64,000 nucleotides of DNA from Epiperipatus broadwayi (lineage: Eukaryota; Onychophora; Udeonychophora; Euonychophora; Peripatidae), in contig JAQFVV010001087.1 in the NCBI GenBank assembly GCA_028023455.1, positions 1 through 64,000 on the forward strand, in the 5' to 3' direction. Positions 46,739 through 58,366 of the stretch are shown here, one piece after another; positions within the stretch are counted from its first letter, which is position 1; the number at the start of each line of letters is the position of its first letter. The notes below the pieces were generated by a model that saw only the letters and a list, made by a program, of their open reading frames with translations, was not told the DNA's origin and ran no database searches. Both the position numbers and the translations under genes were made by a program.

Positions 46739-48138
46739 ACTTTTATATCATTTACTCTTTTCAATCATATCTTCCATATCAATAATGCCAAATCAATAAA
46801 ATATGAACATAATAATTGGTCCTAGACTGATAAATTGTTGGAAATGTTTATTAAATTTAGAATAAAAAAATTCATAATTTCTTCATAATTATTGTTTTTA
46901 TTGATATATGACTTTTTTTTGACAACTTCTAAGAAATATTTTTGAAATTTTTTAGGTCATTCTTCATCAAATAGGAAAATATTATCTTTAATCTATTTTT
47001 GAAAATATTAATATATCCAATTAGTTTAGCTAGTGTTTTGTTTTTCCTTACAATTGTAAGTTTAATTCATTATGACAGTTAGTTACAACTGCAGTGAAAA
47101 GCTAAGTCCATCAAGTAAACATCATAACCAAATTAAATATATTTCAATTTTATCATAAATCTCTGAATATAAAAGCATATCTGGATTTAATCATCAAATA
47201 TCTTCATTTTATAACAATTCCATAGACTCCACATCATTTTTATTTAGTTAGGACCTACACTATCTTTTATGAACTTTTTCCTAAATTAAGGTTCACAATT
47301 ATCATGCAAATTATCATCATATGATGCCTATTAATACTGAAGATCTAGAATAAAACAATGATGTAGAAGGAAATATGGTAAGTCATCTGTTTATATAGCG
47401 TAAGCCCCATTGATTTTCTCAGTCCTTGATAATATTTACATTGTTTTTGATAGAAATTTTAAAAATATGATTTTTTAAATATATTTTTTGAAAGCACAGT
47501 AAATATTTTAAACACACACACATATATATATATTAGAGATAACATTACTAATAATTCTTCTTTCACCAATCGGATTCTTAAAAAACTAGAAGTACAAAGC
47601 TGAGAAATATCAATTATATGCAAGGAATAACAAATACAGTTATTAATCTTTGATCACTTGTTCAACTAAATAATAATTTCTGTATGATGTTTGACAATTC
47701 TGTATGAAAGTTAATATCTGTAATTGCAGAAATAATTCTGTTTTTATATTTGAATGAATCTAGGAATAAATTTCCAGAATTGCTTTTTTATTATGTCTCC
47801 ATTTGTGAAAAAGCGTCTTTTGTTTTGCTAACATATAACTCCCATTACTATTGTTGCTGCTCAAATTTACATATGAGGTTAAATAAAATATGATTATTGA
47901 CCAGCTAATTGTGATTTAAATATCTGTAACTTTTGTTTGCATTATTCACTTAATACGTAATCTGAATCACAACTTCTATATATGATTTTAAAATATCTTT
48001 CACTGGCATTTATTTATTTATATATGTGTAATATAAATATTTCGATGTCACTATTGTGAAGAAAAAATGTTTTTTTTTACTCTGTATTAAGGTTAATACA
48101 TTGTACTGGCTTAAACCTGCATTTATATATGTAATATA
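46739..48138. other. AT-rich sequence without a recognised gene
   Basis: Nothing recognised apart from a short CA/TA run near 47512-47535. Confidence 0.45.
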
Positions 48139-48465
48139 TGCGGGTTCGAACTCAGACTTTCACAAACCCACCACTCTCAGTGCCATCTCATATTGCTGAC
48201 CCACCTGATCACACATATGTTGGAAAGATAAATAATCACCAATATATGTATTTCATGCTAAACCAGCAATCATCAGTTGGTCTAGATTACTATCCTCACA
48301 CACACATACAATCAGTGCTCAGCTTTATATTAAGATAACCAATCTTCATACTTTAATGGACAGGCTTCAAACTATTCCAACTCACAATTCTTTAGCTTTC
48401 CATTTCATTGAAAATCTGATGATGGAACATTCAAAGCCCTTGTTAGTGCTAAGGTTGTTGTACAA
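48139..48465 (+). repeat. Dispersed repeat R1, copy C (3'-truncated)
   Basis: GCGGGTTCGAACTCAGACTT at the start contains a good Pol III B-box match. Copies of CTAAACCAGCAATCATCAGT, TTAATGGACAGGCTTCAAAC and CATTGAAAATCTGATGATGG then follow as in copy A. The match ends after GCTAAGGTTGTTGTAC, before the ACATGAGGGGTCA-type end. The open frames at 48138-48595 are chance translations of this repeat. Confidence 0.82.
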
Positions 48466-49147
48466 GTTTGTATTTGCATTTATTTTAGACAATCTGCTCT
48501 TAATAAAATACTTAATGTCTACTGTAGAGATTTGTCAAAACAAGAAACAGAAAGTTGGCATTCTATTGGATATTATTCCAATGACTTTTTTCTGACCTGC
48601 ACACGGTGACTTAATTGATGACTTAATATGATTCTTGGGAACTAGCTTATGTAAGTAAATAATACACCATTTACTAAATTTGGACCCACCTGTAGTTTGA
48701 ACCAAAACACATTTAAAAACAAAACAAAAATAGTATAGTTTTGAAAATTAATCAATTATTTTTTCACCAGAGCTATACTTAACAATTTTGAGAGTTTAAA
48801 TTTGATATATATTTAGACATTTTTTTGAGAATTACATTTTTTCTTAAATCAGGGGATGATCCTGAATTTTTTTGATAATTGGCAGTCAACTGCTATCGAC
48901 TTTTTACCCAAATTCAGATCTAAAAAGGTCTCCCCACAGTTTGCAGTTAGAACAGATTTTTATAATAAAAACAAAAATAAATCTGATTATACAAAATAAT
49001 CTAAGGTTAATTAAAGCTATAGGTTGAAATTTACGAACACCATTTTTTTATGATTTTAAAAATTGTTGATTTCAAAAATTCATAGTTAAGAATTAAGAGA
49101 GATTTTCCTTTAGATAAATTATAATTATTCTGAATAAAGCAAAAATA
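48466..49147. other. AT-rich sequence without a recognised gene
   Basis: Nothing recognised. Confidence 0.45.
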
Positions 49148-49261
49148 ACTAAACATTTTTTTTTTTCATATGTCAAATGCGTTGACAGGGAAGCGAACCT
49201 CGGCCAGCTGCTTGGAAGGCAGCTATGCTCACCACTAGGCCATCAAAGCTTGACTAAACAT
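49148..49261 (-). mobile_element. tRNA-Gly-like SINE with target-site duplication
   Basis: The minus strand reads GTCAAGCTTTGATGGCCTAG, TGGTGAGCATAGCTGCCTTC, CAAGCAGCTGGCCGAGGTTC, GCTTCCCTGTCAACGCATTT then GACATATG and an A tail. It is the same tRNA-Gly(UCC)-like element as 34918-35001 but with a damaged T-arm stem. The direct repeat ACTAAACAT at 49148-49156 and 49253-49261 is the target-site duplication, which places the leader GTCAA and tail TTTGACATATG inside the mobile unit. Confidence 0.9.
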
Positions 49262-50599
49262 ATTAAATTAAGCAGACAAAACTGTAAAAGAAGATAACTG
49301 TGAATTAAACTCCTGCACCAAAAGACTTCTGCCCAAAGTTATTATTTTATCAATATTTTTATTTAAAAAAAGAAAATGACAATTGTATTGCTATTTAAAT
49401 TGCAAGGAAATTTATTAGTTCATAATTAATCTGAAAGATTTTAATCATTTTAAGGATCATCAGCAGCTTTTCATATATACTTGTTTCAGATGCAATAACA
49501 TTATGGTGAGACTAGGATATTTTCTTTAATATTAATAAAGAGTTTTTAATGCTCAGCATCTGTATTATTTGAAATTGGGATGATAGAAACATAAAGTATA
49601 TAATATACGTGCATTTTTATCACTTTAGGTATGTTATCATGGCTTACTTAAATTACATTTCTCCAAAATGACTCAAATTCTTCAGTTACTCATTCATAGC
49701 TCTGATGAACTATTAATTTTTCATCATTGTCCTTTATAAGCAATATACATATGTTATTTTAATCATTTTAACTATTTAATATATATATTTTATTTACCAT
49801 AAGGATTTTTTTTTATGAAGGACTAACTATTAATAAAATATCTAATTCATTAGTGACTTTATTAAACCCTTCAGTTCTCACAATAGCTTACAGATCCAAT
49901 GGTTTCATCATGGCTTGTGGTATTCACATTTATATTGATTAGTGTCTATTAAATTCCATTTATAAAGCAGGTGAATGGGATGGCTATAGGCTGTCCTGGA
50001 TCTGTTAATAAGACTCTAGATACATATAGGAAGATGAAATCCAATGACTTTTTATATTGGACTTGAAAAAAAAAAGAAATTTTTTGGAAGTTCAGAGATG
50101 TCTATTTTTAATACTATAATTCTTCAATTGCAAGTTCTAGGTTAACTTTCAAAGAAGGGATTTTGATTTGAGATAAGTCTTAGATGGTGGAACTATATTT
50201 TAAGTATAGGCAAATATGAACCACTTAATAGTTTTTTATACACTTTATTGAGGCAAATTCTTTTTGATATCTGATTGAAGGAATATGTGAAAGAAGAGAA
50301 AGTCATTGCAATGCAATAGATTTGAGCATGCTAGTAATGTTTCTTATAGTAATATTTAATATTTGGGAACAAAACCAGCAGTGCTTTTTATAACTAGTAT
50401 TAGTCTAGCAAAGATTTGAAATTTGCTAACAAAATCATTAGATAATATTAGAATAGAAAATAAGTTGAGACCATCAAAATATTGTTTTGTAATGTAATTA
50501 CATAAAATATTTTAAACCTATTTAATTGTATTGCTTGGAAAAATTCAGATCTTATTCAATTGGTAACTGTTTGGGAATTTTTTTGTTATTGAAAATTTT
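49262..50599. other. AT-rich sequence without a recognised gene
   Basis: Nothing recognised. Confidence 0.45.
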
Positions 50600-50742
50600 A
50601 AAAGTCTACATTCTTCCCCCCCCCCCCATATGTCATAGCATCAGCTGGGAGGTGAATCCACAACCATCTGCAACCAACTACTTGCTTGCAAGGTGGCTGT
50701 GATGACCTTTCAGCTAACAACGCTTGACTAAAAGTCTACATT
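50600..50742 (-). mobile_element. tRNA-derived SINE with a poly-G tail and target-site duplication
   Basis: Minus-strand SINE of the 5202-5335 subfamily: leader TAGTCAAGCGTTGTTAGC, CCTTGCAAGCAAGTAGTTGG, TGTGGATTCACCTCCCAGC (mutated B box) and CTATGACATATG. The direct repeats AAAAGTCTACATT at 50600-50612 and 50730-50742 are the target-site duplication. Unlike its relatives, the tail after CATATG on the minus strand is 12 G (plus strand C run 50616-50627) instead of A. Confidence 0.9.
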
Positions 50743-51583
50743 AATCACCATATTTTAAAAAGTATCAATGCTTTTCTTATTCTACTACTTCTGGGTCTAA
50801 CCTTTATAGCCGCTCAGAATTAGTTCTTGTTTAGTTTTAAAGACATTTCCCTATATCTAATATTATGTATACATGGTATTTTTTTCTTTTTTGTCAGATT
50901 GAGGTTACTAGGCATTACAGATACTGTAGTAATTTAATCATTATTAAAGATAGTTTACTATTATTTAACATTCCCTAAACATTATTTATTATAATAACTT
51001 AATATTTAGAACCACATCATAAACTTTGTCTCATTAGAATGCATAATGTATATGTATATTTAATCACTTCTGTAAAATATTTTGATCCCAATTGTACTCT
51101 CATTTTTGCAAATCTGATAAATGGAGTTTACCTTTTTACTATTAAATTATAAATTAGCTATATACAGATCTACTGATTTACTTAATTTATTATGTGAAAG
51201 TAAAATTTGGAAACTCTATTGGCATAACATAAAGGCATTATTCAAATTTCATTTAAAAATATTCATAAAATTTTTAAAATACAATAGTAAGGCTATAAGA
51301 TTAATCAATATGTTTTTCAAGTTGTATGTGATATTATAGATTCCACTATTATATATATCTTGATTGAATTGAACAGGAATATAAGACTTTCTAAAGGAAT
51401 GCTTTATGGTGAGTTTGAGCATAGTTTTTATGAAAGAGGCAGACATTGTTTATATTATAAAGATTATCTCTAAAAAAATTCTAAAGAAATGCAATGTTGA
51501 TTGTTTTCTTGGTAAAGAATACAATACACTGAAGAGCTATAATTAGAAAAAATATTCAATATTTCAAAAAGAAAAAAATTATG
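50743..51583. other. AT-rich sequence without a recognised gene
   Basis: Opposed short frames at 51121-51339 and 51249-51446 have no known motif. Confidence 0.45.
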
Positions 51584-51724
51584 TAAAAGAAGTTAAATGC
51601 TTTTTTTCATATGTCATAGCATCGGCCGGGACGTGAACCCACAACCGTCTGCAACCAACTACTTGCTTGCAAGGCGGCTGCATAGACGTCTCAGCTAACA
51701 ACGCTTGACTAAAAGAAAGTTAAA
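51584..51724 (-). mobile_element. tRNA-derived SINE at the left palindrome arm
   Basis: Minus-strand copy: AGTCAAGCGTTGTTAGCTGA then GACGTCTATGCAGCCGCC, TTGCAAGCAAGTAGTTGGTT, GTGGGTTCACGTCCCGGCC and GATGCTATGACATATG plus an A tail. Target-site duplication TAAAAGAAGTTAAA (51584-51597) against TAAAAGAAAGTTAAA (51710-51724). Its inverted counterpart begins at 63961 and runs off the window end, so the palindrome was formed after this SINE inserted. Confidence 0.9.
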
Positions 51725-51833
51725 AGTTTTAAAAGAATTTTATTTAGGGAGAATATTGGTTTTTTATACATTAACTTCTTAAAGTACATTGACTAAACAG
51801 GGGTCTATAATGTTACTACTAGATTGATAGTGG

Positions 51834-52046
51834 ATGATTTGTAGAGATATTAATCCTGGGTATGGAATTAATCCTGTGGTTTATAGCAAAGTATCAAATA
51901 AACAAAATAATGGAGTAGCATGTTCCATATTTGGACATATGTGTGGTTCACAGATTATACAGTCATTGCGAAATTCATCTCTAGCATATAACAATTGTTT
52001 TTGTTTTTTCTTTTTTATCTTTTTTCCCCTCTTGATGTTGGAATAG
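51834..52046 (+). other. Open frame mirrored in both palindrome arms, not called as a gene
   Basis: This 70-codon frame (MICRDINPGYGINPVV...) recurs with changes in the inverted copy as the 77-codon minus-strand frame at 63625-63858, whose last 57 codons are nearly the same. The match is fully explained by the palindrome. The C-terminal FCFFFFIFFPLL run is translation of a T-rich tract. I recognise no domain. Confidence 0.4.
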
Positions 52047-53155
52047 CTATACTGTACTTGTTTATGAATTGTTTCTACTGATGATGGTATGTATTCTCAT
52101 CCATTTAACATGATGATTTATTTTGCTTTAAACAGACCTACCACATGTTATTAGATTACTGATAATTTATTCATTATCTATTTGCTATATTACAAAAATG
52201 TTAATTTGAATGTCTTCTATTTGACATCAATTGTTTTTTTTTCATTTGAAAATTGATAGTTTTTTTTCCTAATTCGTGATAATAATGTTTTATGTAGAGC
52301 GCAATATGAACAACATGACAGAATTTCTTAAGGTGCAAAATATTTTGTCATTTTATATATTAAAGCATATTCAGGAATTAAAGTAATGCTTCTTCTATAT
52401 TTTTATCAGTGACAGTAAATATAAGTCTAGAAAACTGTCATGTTTATTGAAAAAATACAATGAAGCAGTTTTCATCAAAAGACATTTAAAGCCATGAAAT
52501 GAATTAAAATGTTTAGAATCAATATATATAAAACTTCTGTCATGGAGCTATCAAAATATATCAATAGTTTTTTTTATGGAGAAAAGTAGGAGTTAAATAA
52601 TTGATTGTTTATTTGACAAAGAAAGTTACGTTTTTTTTCCCTTCAATAATTATTTGAATAAAAGTTTCAAAAGTTTGAGTAATTTTGTTTTTATATTAGT
52701 AAAATATTTATTATTAAAGACATTTGAAATTCTTTACCGTAGTTGTCGTTTATGGAAGCTTTAGCGAAGATTGTCAGTTATAAATGTGCTGACTTGCAAA
52801 TAAAAAGAAAATTTTTTAAATATTTATGTTTTGTCTTTTATGTCATTCAATTTGCTATAAGTGAATTTTTTTTTTTTTATCAAAGAAAAAGTAATAATAG
52901 TAGTTAAAGTTATAATATAATTTATTAGACTTCAGAAACCAGTTTTCTCTTTGAAATCTTAATAAATTAAAAAAAAAAAAAAAGAATAGGAAGGGTGTGT
53001 GTGTATATATATAAATTGTCAATTTGAGATATTAATAAAATAAGAGATTTATCATTACCAATTTATTAACCAGATACTATAGTAATAAATTATATTATTT
53101 TTAGGTACCTTAACTTCTCGTTAATGTTTTTAATATAGCTTTAAATTTGAGATAT

Positions 53156-53310
53156 TCATCATTCGTCATCAACCATTATCAATCCACTGCAGGATGAAGG
53201 TCTCTCCAAATTCAATCCATATTTTCCTATCTTTAGCTTCTCTTCTCCACATCACTCCTGCACACTTTCTTATTTCATCCATCCATCTCACTTGGCGTCT
53301 CTTTCTGAGT
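53156..53310 (-). mobile_element. RTE-like LINE 3' fragment (left arm)
   Basis: CATCAACCATTATCAATCCA, CTGCAGGATGAAGGTCTCTC and TTTCTTATTTCATCCATCCA then TCTCACTTGGCGTCTCTTTC are the inverted 3' end of the LINE at 8044-9172 (its WMDEIRKCAG...GETFILQ region). Only about 155 nt remain. A mirrored copy is at 62371-62530. Confidence 0.85.
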
Positions 53311-54144
53311 ATTAAACTTAATTATATCTAATAAATTAAAACTGCTACTAATGATGGACAAGTATTATTGTTTGGTCATAGTACTTATCACTTAATTATT
53401 CCATCTAACTTCACGTAAAGTAATTGATATACAAACAGCAACATTATATTTCTGAGCAATCTGTTTATTATATTGCTCTTCAAATTATTTTTTTTATTAA
53501 CCCTGTGTGGTTTAATGCAGCAATAGAGTCGATATTCGAACTCAAGATGCATTGATCGTGCCTATTTGGTATGAACTCCCGAGTAATAAATTATTTGATT
53601 ATTTTTATTATATTGTTTATTCGTGAGATAAATATAGAGTTTTTTCCCTCTTATTACAGTTTATTATGACATTGTAAAATAGTTTTTTTAGTAGCCTTTC
53701 TTGATATTAGAATTGTATTATCTACACATCTTTTTCAAAAAATATCATATAAATGTAAATAATTCATGGCATTCAGGAAAATATGGATATGTTATACTAT
53801 TGGATAATTCAAAATGTTTTATATTGTTTCAACTATGCTTTCTGTTTATTGAATTATTTGCAAAAAACCCAATTTTATGATTTCGAAGACTTTTGACAAA
53901 GTATACCATTATCAAACAATAGATCATTGATCAGAAATTCATGAAAATAGAAGTGACACTTCTGGTGATGTGATATATAGACTTTGGATTCCAAAATTTA
54001 TTACTCTATAGTGATAGTTTTGCTTTGTTATTACATTAATCCTTAAAAATAGTTACTATAGAGTTTTGAATTGTTTTGGAATTATGTATAGATTTTACTA
54101 TAGAATGTGATGAATATGCGATCAGATTCTATAATAGTGATTAA

Positions 54145-54256
54145 TTAATATTTACTAAGGCTGTAAACCTTAAGAATATGTGCGTGAAAATGTGAAGGTA
54201 GAGATCTCTACAGGTCTTAACCACAAACTTACGCTTTGGAAGATAAAAAAGGAAGC
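54145..54256 (+). mobile_element. Solo arm of foldback MITE family F2 (left arm)
   Basis: TTAATATTTACTAAGGCTGT, AACCTTAAGAATATGTGCGT, TCTACAGGTCTTAACCACAA and CTTACGCTTTGGAAGAT match one arm of the complete element at 41793-42124. The partner arm is missing, so this is a deletion derivative. It is mirrored at 61428-61541. Confidence 0.82.
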
Positions 54257-55511
54257 TAATAGGCATATTGGTTACAATTTTCTGCAGTGAATAAATAATC
54301 CTTTATGAGTTAGAAAATATAAATATTAGTCATCCCAGTATAGTTAATTTATTTTTATTATATCTTTTCATCTGAACTTGAAGTCAACTAGTGCTCTGGA
54401 ATTAAATACCCGTTTTATATTATTTAGTAATTAAAATTTAGTAGACTGTAACTAACATGTATTAGTGTAGCAAATCAAAGTTCCATAGCTAGACAAAATT
54501 TTTTTTAACTTTTGATATACTTTTCCTATTATTTTGAAATTATACTAAATTTTACCTTTTCTTTTAACAATCTTCATAATATCTTCTTGCCTTTTTTTTA
54601 TTTTTATTATATTGCTTTTATTTTGTTTTTGTGTTTTTATATATATTTGTTTGCCACATTTTCTTAATATCTTATTGGTCTGCAATCATATAAACCAATC
54701 AAGTCAGCAGCAATAATATTTCAAATACTATATTGATAATTTTTTACATCATCAGAATGCCATTCATATGATATCTTAGAGTAACTGTCAACTTGATGCC
54801 ATCTAATAATATGAATTTTTTAAAAATATTATTGATAGTTCAAGATTTCTGACATAATATTGTATTAGTGCAATATCAGTCATTTTAGATGTATATTATA
54901 TATTCTTGCAGAAATTTTTATTTTATCTGGAGAGAAAATGATGAAATACAAGTAATTTATGAGATTCTAAAATGATGTTTTCATAAATATATTTCTGGAA
55001 GTAATATTTTTTCTTAATTCTTTATATATTGATGTTATACATCTATATAATACCATTTAATACATTTTCTGTAGTCACTTTTTATAATGCATTTATTTCT
55101 TGGCAATATTTTCTAACAACTCTGATGAAGACTGCTGGACAGTCGAAACTGTAAGGAAAATAAAGAAGTTTAAGAAAATTTGTTTGCATTGAAGTGTATA
55201 TGAAAGAAATGTTATAAGACATATATATAAATATGGTTAAGAAAAATGACTAGAAAGTGTTATGGTATTATATAAATGATTTGTTTTCTAGATAAAATTT
55301 ATTTAATGTTAGACATAAAACATATCTTAAAATTTGAATGATGTAAAAAGAAATACATATTGGTATTAATATTTCATTAATTCAAAATTGAACTTTAGCA
55401 GTTGATAGCAGATTGTCTTTTTGAGTATCATTGACATAGAAAATAAGATTGTATTTTGTTTTATTTCCTATAAGCTTTAGGACTTGCTTTGTTTGTATCT
55501 TATTTATTTGC

Positions 55512-55875
55512 TAATCAATGAAATATAATATAAATCTTTATTATATAATAATAACAACTTGTAAATACATTAACAGAAAAATTAGATATATAAAAGCCTT
55601 TTTCAGTAATTCTACATTTTTCACCCTTGTCAATATGATACCTCGTACTAATACTAACACGTATAAATAAATAAAATGATAAAAATAATGAATTATAGGA
55701 AATGTCGGTAGATGTCGCTTTATACGTAATATACGTGTTAGTAGTAGGTATCATATTGACAATGGTAAAAAATTTAGAATTACCGAAAAAGGCTTATATA
55801 TATAATTTTTCTGTTGATGTATTTACAAGTTGTTATTATTATATAATAAAGATTTATATTATATTTCATTGATTA
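55512..55875. mobile_element. Foldback MITE family F3 (left palindrome arm)
   Basis: 364 bp with inverted arms of about 140-150 nt: TAATCAATGAAATATAATAT, TTATATAATAATAACAACTT then GTAAATACATTAACAGAAAA, and GTCAATATGATACCT, mirrored by AGGTATCATATTGAC, TTTTTCTGTTGATGTATTTA then CAAGTTGTTATTATTATATA and ATATTTCATTGATTA. Both ends close on TA, so the insertion site may be TA (Tc1/mariner-like non-autonomous element; inference). A minus-strand open frame at 55515-55754 is a by-product. The mirrored copy is at 59805-60165. Confidence 0.88.
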
Positions 55876-57321
55876 TAAGATAAACAACATAAAGAAGTAT
55901 TATTTCTTAGAATTAAGTTCTTTGCTAATGCAAAACCATTTACAAAATATTTTTCATAGTATCTTTGTAACAAAATATGTCTAAAATATAATATTGTAAA
56001 CTTATTTTAGTGTGAAATAATTTCACAGAAATAACTTTAAACAATAATATATAAATTTATTAATTAGAAACAGTAACAGTAAAATCAAATTAAGGGTTGT
56101 TAAGTACGCTATAAATATATATACAACATTCTGATTTTAATTAAAAACAATAAAATAATTATTCAGGTAGGACTGTTTATAATTTCCAGATATACAAATT
56201 GTATAAAATATTAAATAATCTCATACATATATGCACCCAGTTCATGTCTAAGAATATAAAATATTCTACTTATTATCAATCAATAAAAAATCTTCAGTTA
56301 TAATATATAAATGCACATATTTATGTATAGATAAGCCTATGCAATGCAATTTAAAATATACAAATAATAGTCCATTTGTTAATATATGCTATAACATTGT
56401 AATTTACAGATATGTCAATCTGTTTACATGATACACACTTATATAAGCACACATATGTCTGTATAAAAATACAACATTAATATACTGAAATTGTCAATAA
56501 ATTAATAAATAAAAATCAATTCATTTTAATAAGACATATATGACTGATTTTAACATAGATGGATACCCATTCAAATGTGTGCACTCTAGTAGCATTTATA
56601 TCAAAGATATTTCATTTGTCAAAAAATATTCTCACAAGACATAAATAATTCAACATTGAAAAAATACACATAAAACAATTGTACACCTACTCCAATATTC
56701 TAATATAAATTAAAATAGATGGTACGAAATTTAAATATTACTTTCTTACACATCAAAATTAGCAACACATTATTTTTTTAATTATAAGTAAAAGGTTTTT
56801 TTTTTTAAAGAAAACATTATTTTTAGGTCCAGTTTGAAAGTTCATGTAAAACTCTTTGGCTTTTGTTTTTTTCATTTACAATAAGAAAGATTTCCAGTTT
56901 ACTTTTCTAATTAAAAAACCAATATATATATATTTGAAAACCAGGCACTCTTCACAAACCTGGGAGCTTAATTGTAAGTATATATATATATATATATTAC
57001 TCTGTCTAATATTTATATTGTGACCCTGTGCTATTGCATATTATCCCAAGTAAGCACTTAAACTGTTGAATCTATGCTATTCTAAAAAAAAATTAAAAAA
57101 TCATAAAGAATGAAAAAAGATAAGAATATTATCTTGTAAAAGATGTTGTATAACTCTACATAGTAAGATTTTATATATTTAATTTACTATGAGTAGAAAA
57201 TAAATAATATTTTATAATTTGCATAAATAGTATAAAAATATCACACTAATATTTAAGTCAATGTAAGCTTAAGGTGTAAAAAATTGTTATTTAATTGTGC
57301 AGACTTTAAAAGAAGAAAAAT

Positions 57322-57426
57322 TGTCTTGCATTGGTGGTTGAGAGGTCAGTGCGACTGCCTTACAAGCAGTTGCCTGGGTTGAGGGTTCGCATCCCGGCCG
57401 ATGCTATGACACTTGGAAAAAAAAAG
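57322..57426 (+). mobile_element. tRNA-derived SINE (left palindrome arm)
   Basis: CTTGCATTGGTGGTTGAGAG then GTCAGTGCGACTGCCTTA, CAAGCAGTTGCCTGGGTTGA, GGGTTCGCATCCCGGCCGAT and GCTATGACACTTGG plus an A tail. It has an intact B box (GGTTCGCATCC). It is the closest relative of 26606-26711 in the window. Its mirror in the right arm (58263-58366) has a damaged B box. Confidence 0.88.
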
Positions 57427-57840
57427 GATGATAAATAGAACTAATAGTGTAATTTTAAGCATTAATTAAAGTCAGTTATATAATAATCAAATAATGAATA
57501 ATAAGTCAATTAAAATCTTTCTTTAGCAAGCTTAAAGAATAGAAACTATTTCCAGGTAAAGTTTAGTAAAGTTTATTAATGTGATTCAATAATATTTAAA
57601 TAGATATTAGAAAGCTGAATTAGTTAATTTTAAAATAGGTTTACTTTAGATCAATACAATTTCCAGTCTGCATATATGTGCATAGAATGTATGTGCATGT
57701 GTGTGTTTAATTTTCTTGGTTTTAGTTGCCAAGATATTTAATTTAACTATTAAATATTTAAAATTAATATTTCATTAAAATAGTCAATTAAGGGTTAAAT
57801 AAAAAATTAACTTTGAATTTCTGATAAAGTTGAAAAAAAA

Positions 57841-57847
57841 TATTATG
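57841..57847. other. Spacer at the palindrome centre
   Basis: TATTATG separates an A run (57833-57840) from a T run (57848-57854), with perfect pairing immediately outside (GATAAAGTTG against CAACTTTATC). The two arms are therefore joined with essentially no spacer. Confidence 0.95.
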
Positions 57848-58262
57848 TTTTTTTCAACTTTATCAGAAATTCAAAGTTAATTTTATCTTTAACCCTTAAT
57901 TGACTATTTTAATGAAATATTAATTTTAAATATTTAATAGTTAAATTAAATATCTTGGCAATTAAAACCAAGAAAATTAAACACACACATGCACATACAT
58001 TCTATGCACACATATGCAGACTGGAAATTGTATTGATCTAAAGTAAACCTATTTTAAAATTAACTAATTCAGCTTTCTAATATCTATTTAAATATTATTG
58101 AATCACATTAATAAACTTGTACAAACTTTACCTGAATACTTCTATTCTTTAAGTTTTGCTAAAGAAAAAAGATTTAATTGACTTTATTATTCATTATTTG
58201 ATTATTATATAACTGACTTTAATTAATGCTTAAAATTACACTATTAGTTCTATTTATCAGTC

Positions 58263-58366
58263 CTTTTTTTCCAAGTGTCATAGCATCGGCCGACTTTAAC
58301 CCCTCAACCCAGGCAACTGCTTGTAAGGCAGGCCTGACTGACCTCTCGACCACCAATGCAAGACAA
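58263..58366 (-). mobile_element. tRNA-derived SINE (right palindrome arm, B box damaged)
   Basis: The mirror of 57322-57426. The expected GGGTTCGCATCCCGGCC is replaced by GGGGTTAAAGTCGGCC on the minus strand, and GTGCGACTGCC by CAGGCCTGCC. The rest of the element matches closely. The damage is concentrated in two short G+C-rich patches, unlike the low divergence around it. Confidence 0.88.

Larger units (their letters stand above)
51687..57840 (+). repeat. Left arm of a giant palindrome (at least 6.1 kb)
   Basis: The whole interval reappears as its reverse complement in 57848-64000. Anchor pairs: GACTAAACAGGGGTCTATAA (51790) with TTATAGACCCTGTTAGTC (63858); ATGGAGCTATCAAAATATAT (52543) with ATATATTTTGGTAGCTCCAT (63115); the RTE fragments at 53156 and 62527; GAGCACTAGTTGAC (61288) with GTCAACTAGTGCTC (54383); and ACTTTGAATTTCTGATAAAG (57810-57829) with CTTTATCAGAAATTCAAAGT (57858-57877). 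In a sample of about 350 nt near 56410-56760 I count roughly eight differences, so arms are about 97-98% alike there. The true left end cannot be set because the matching right end lies beyond the window. No gene is seen in it. Confidence 0.95.
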
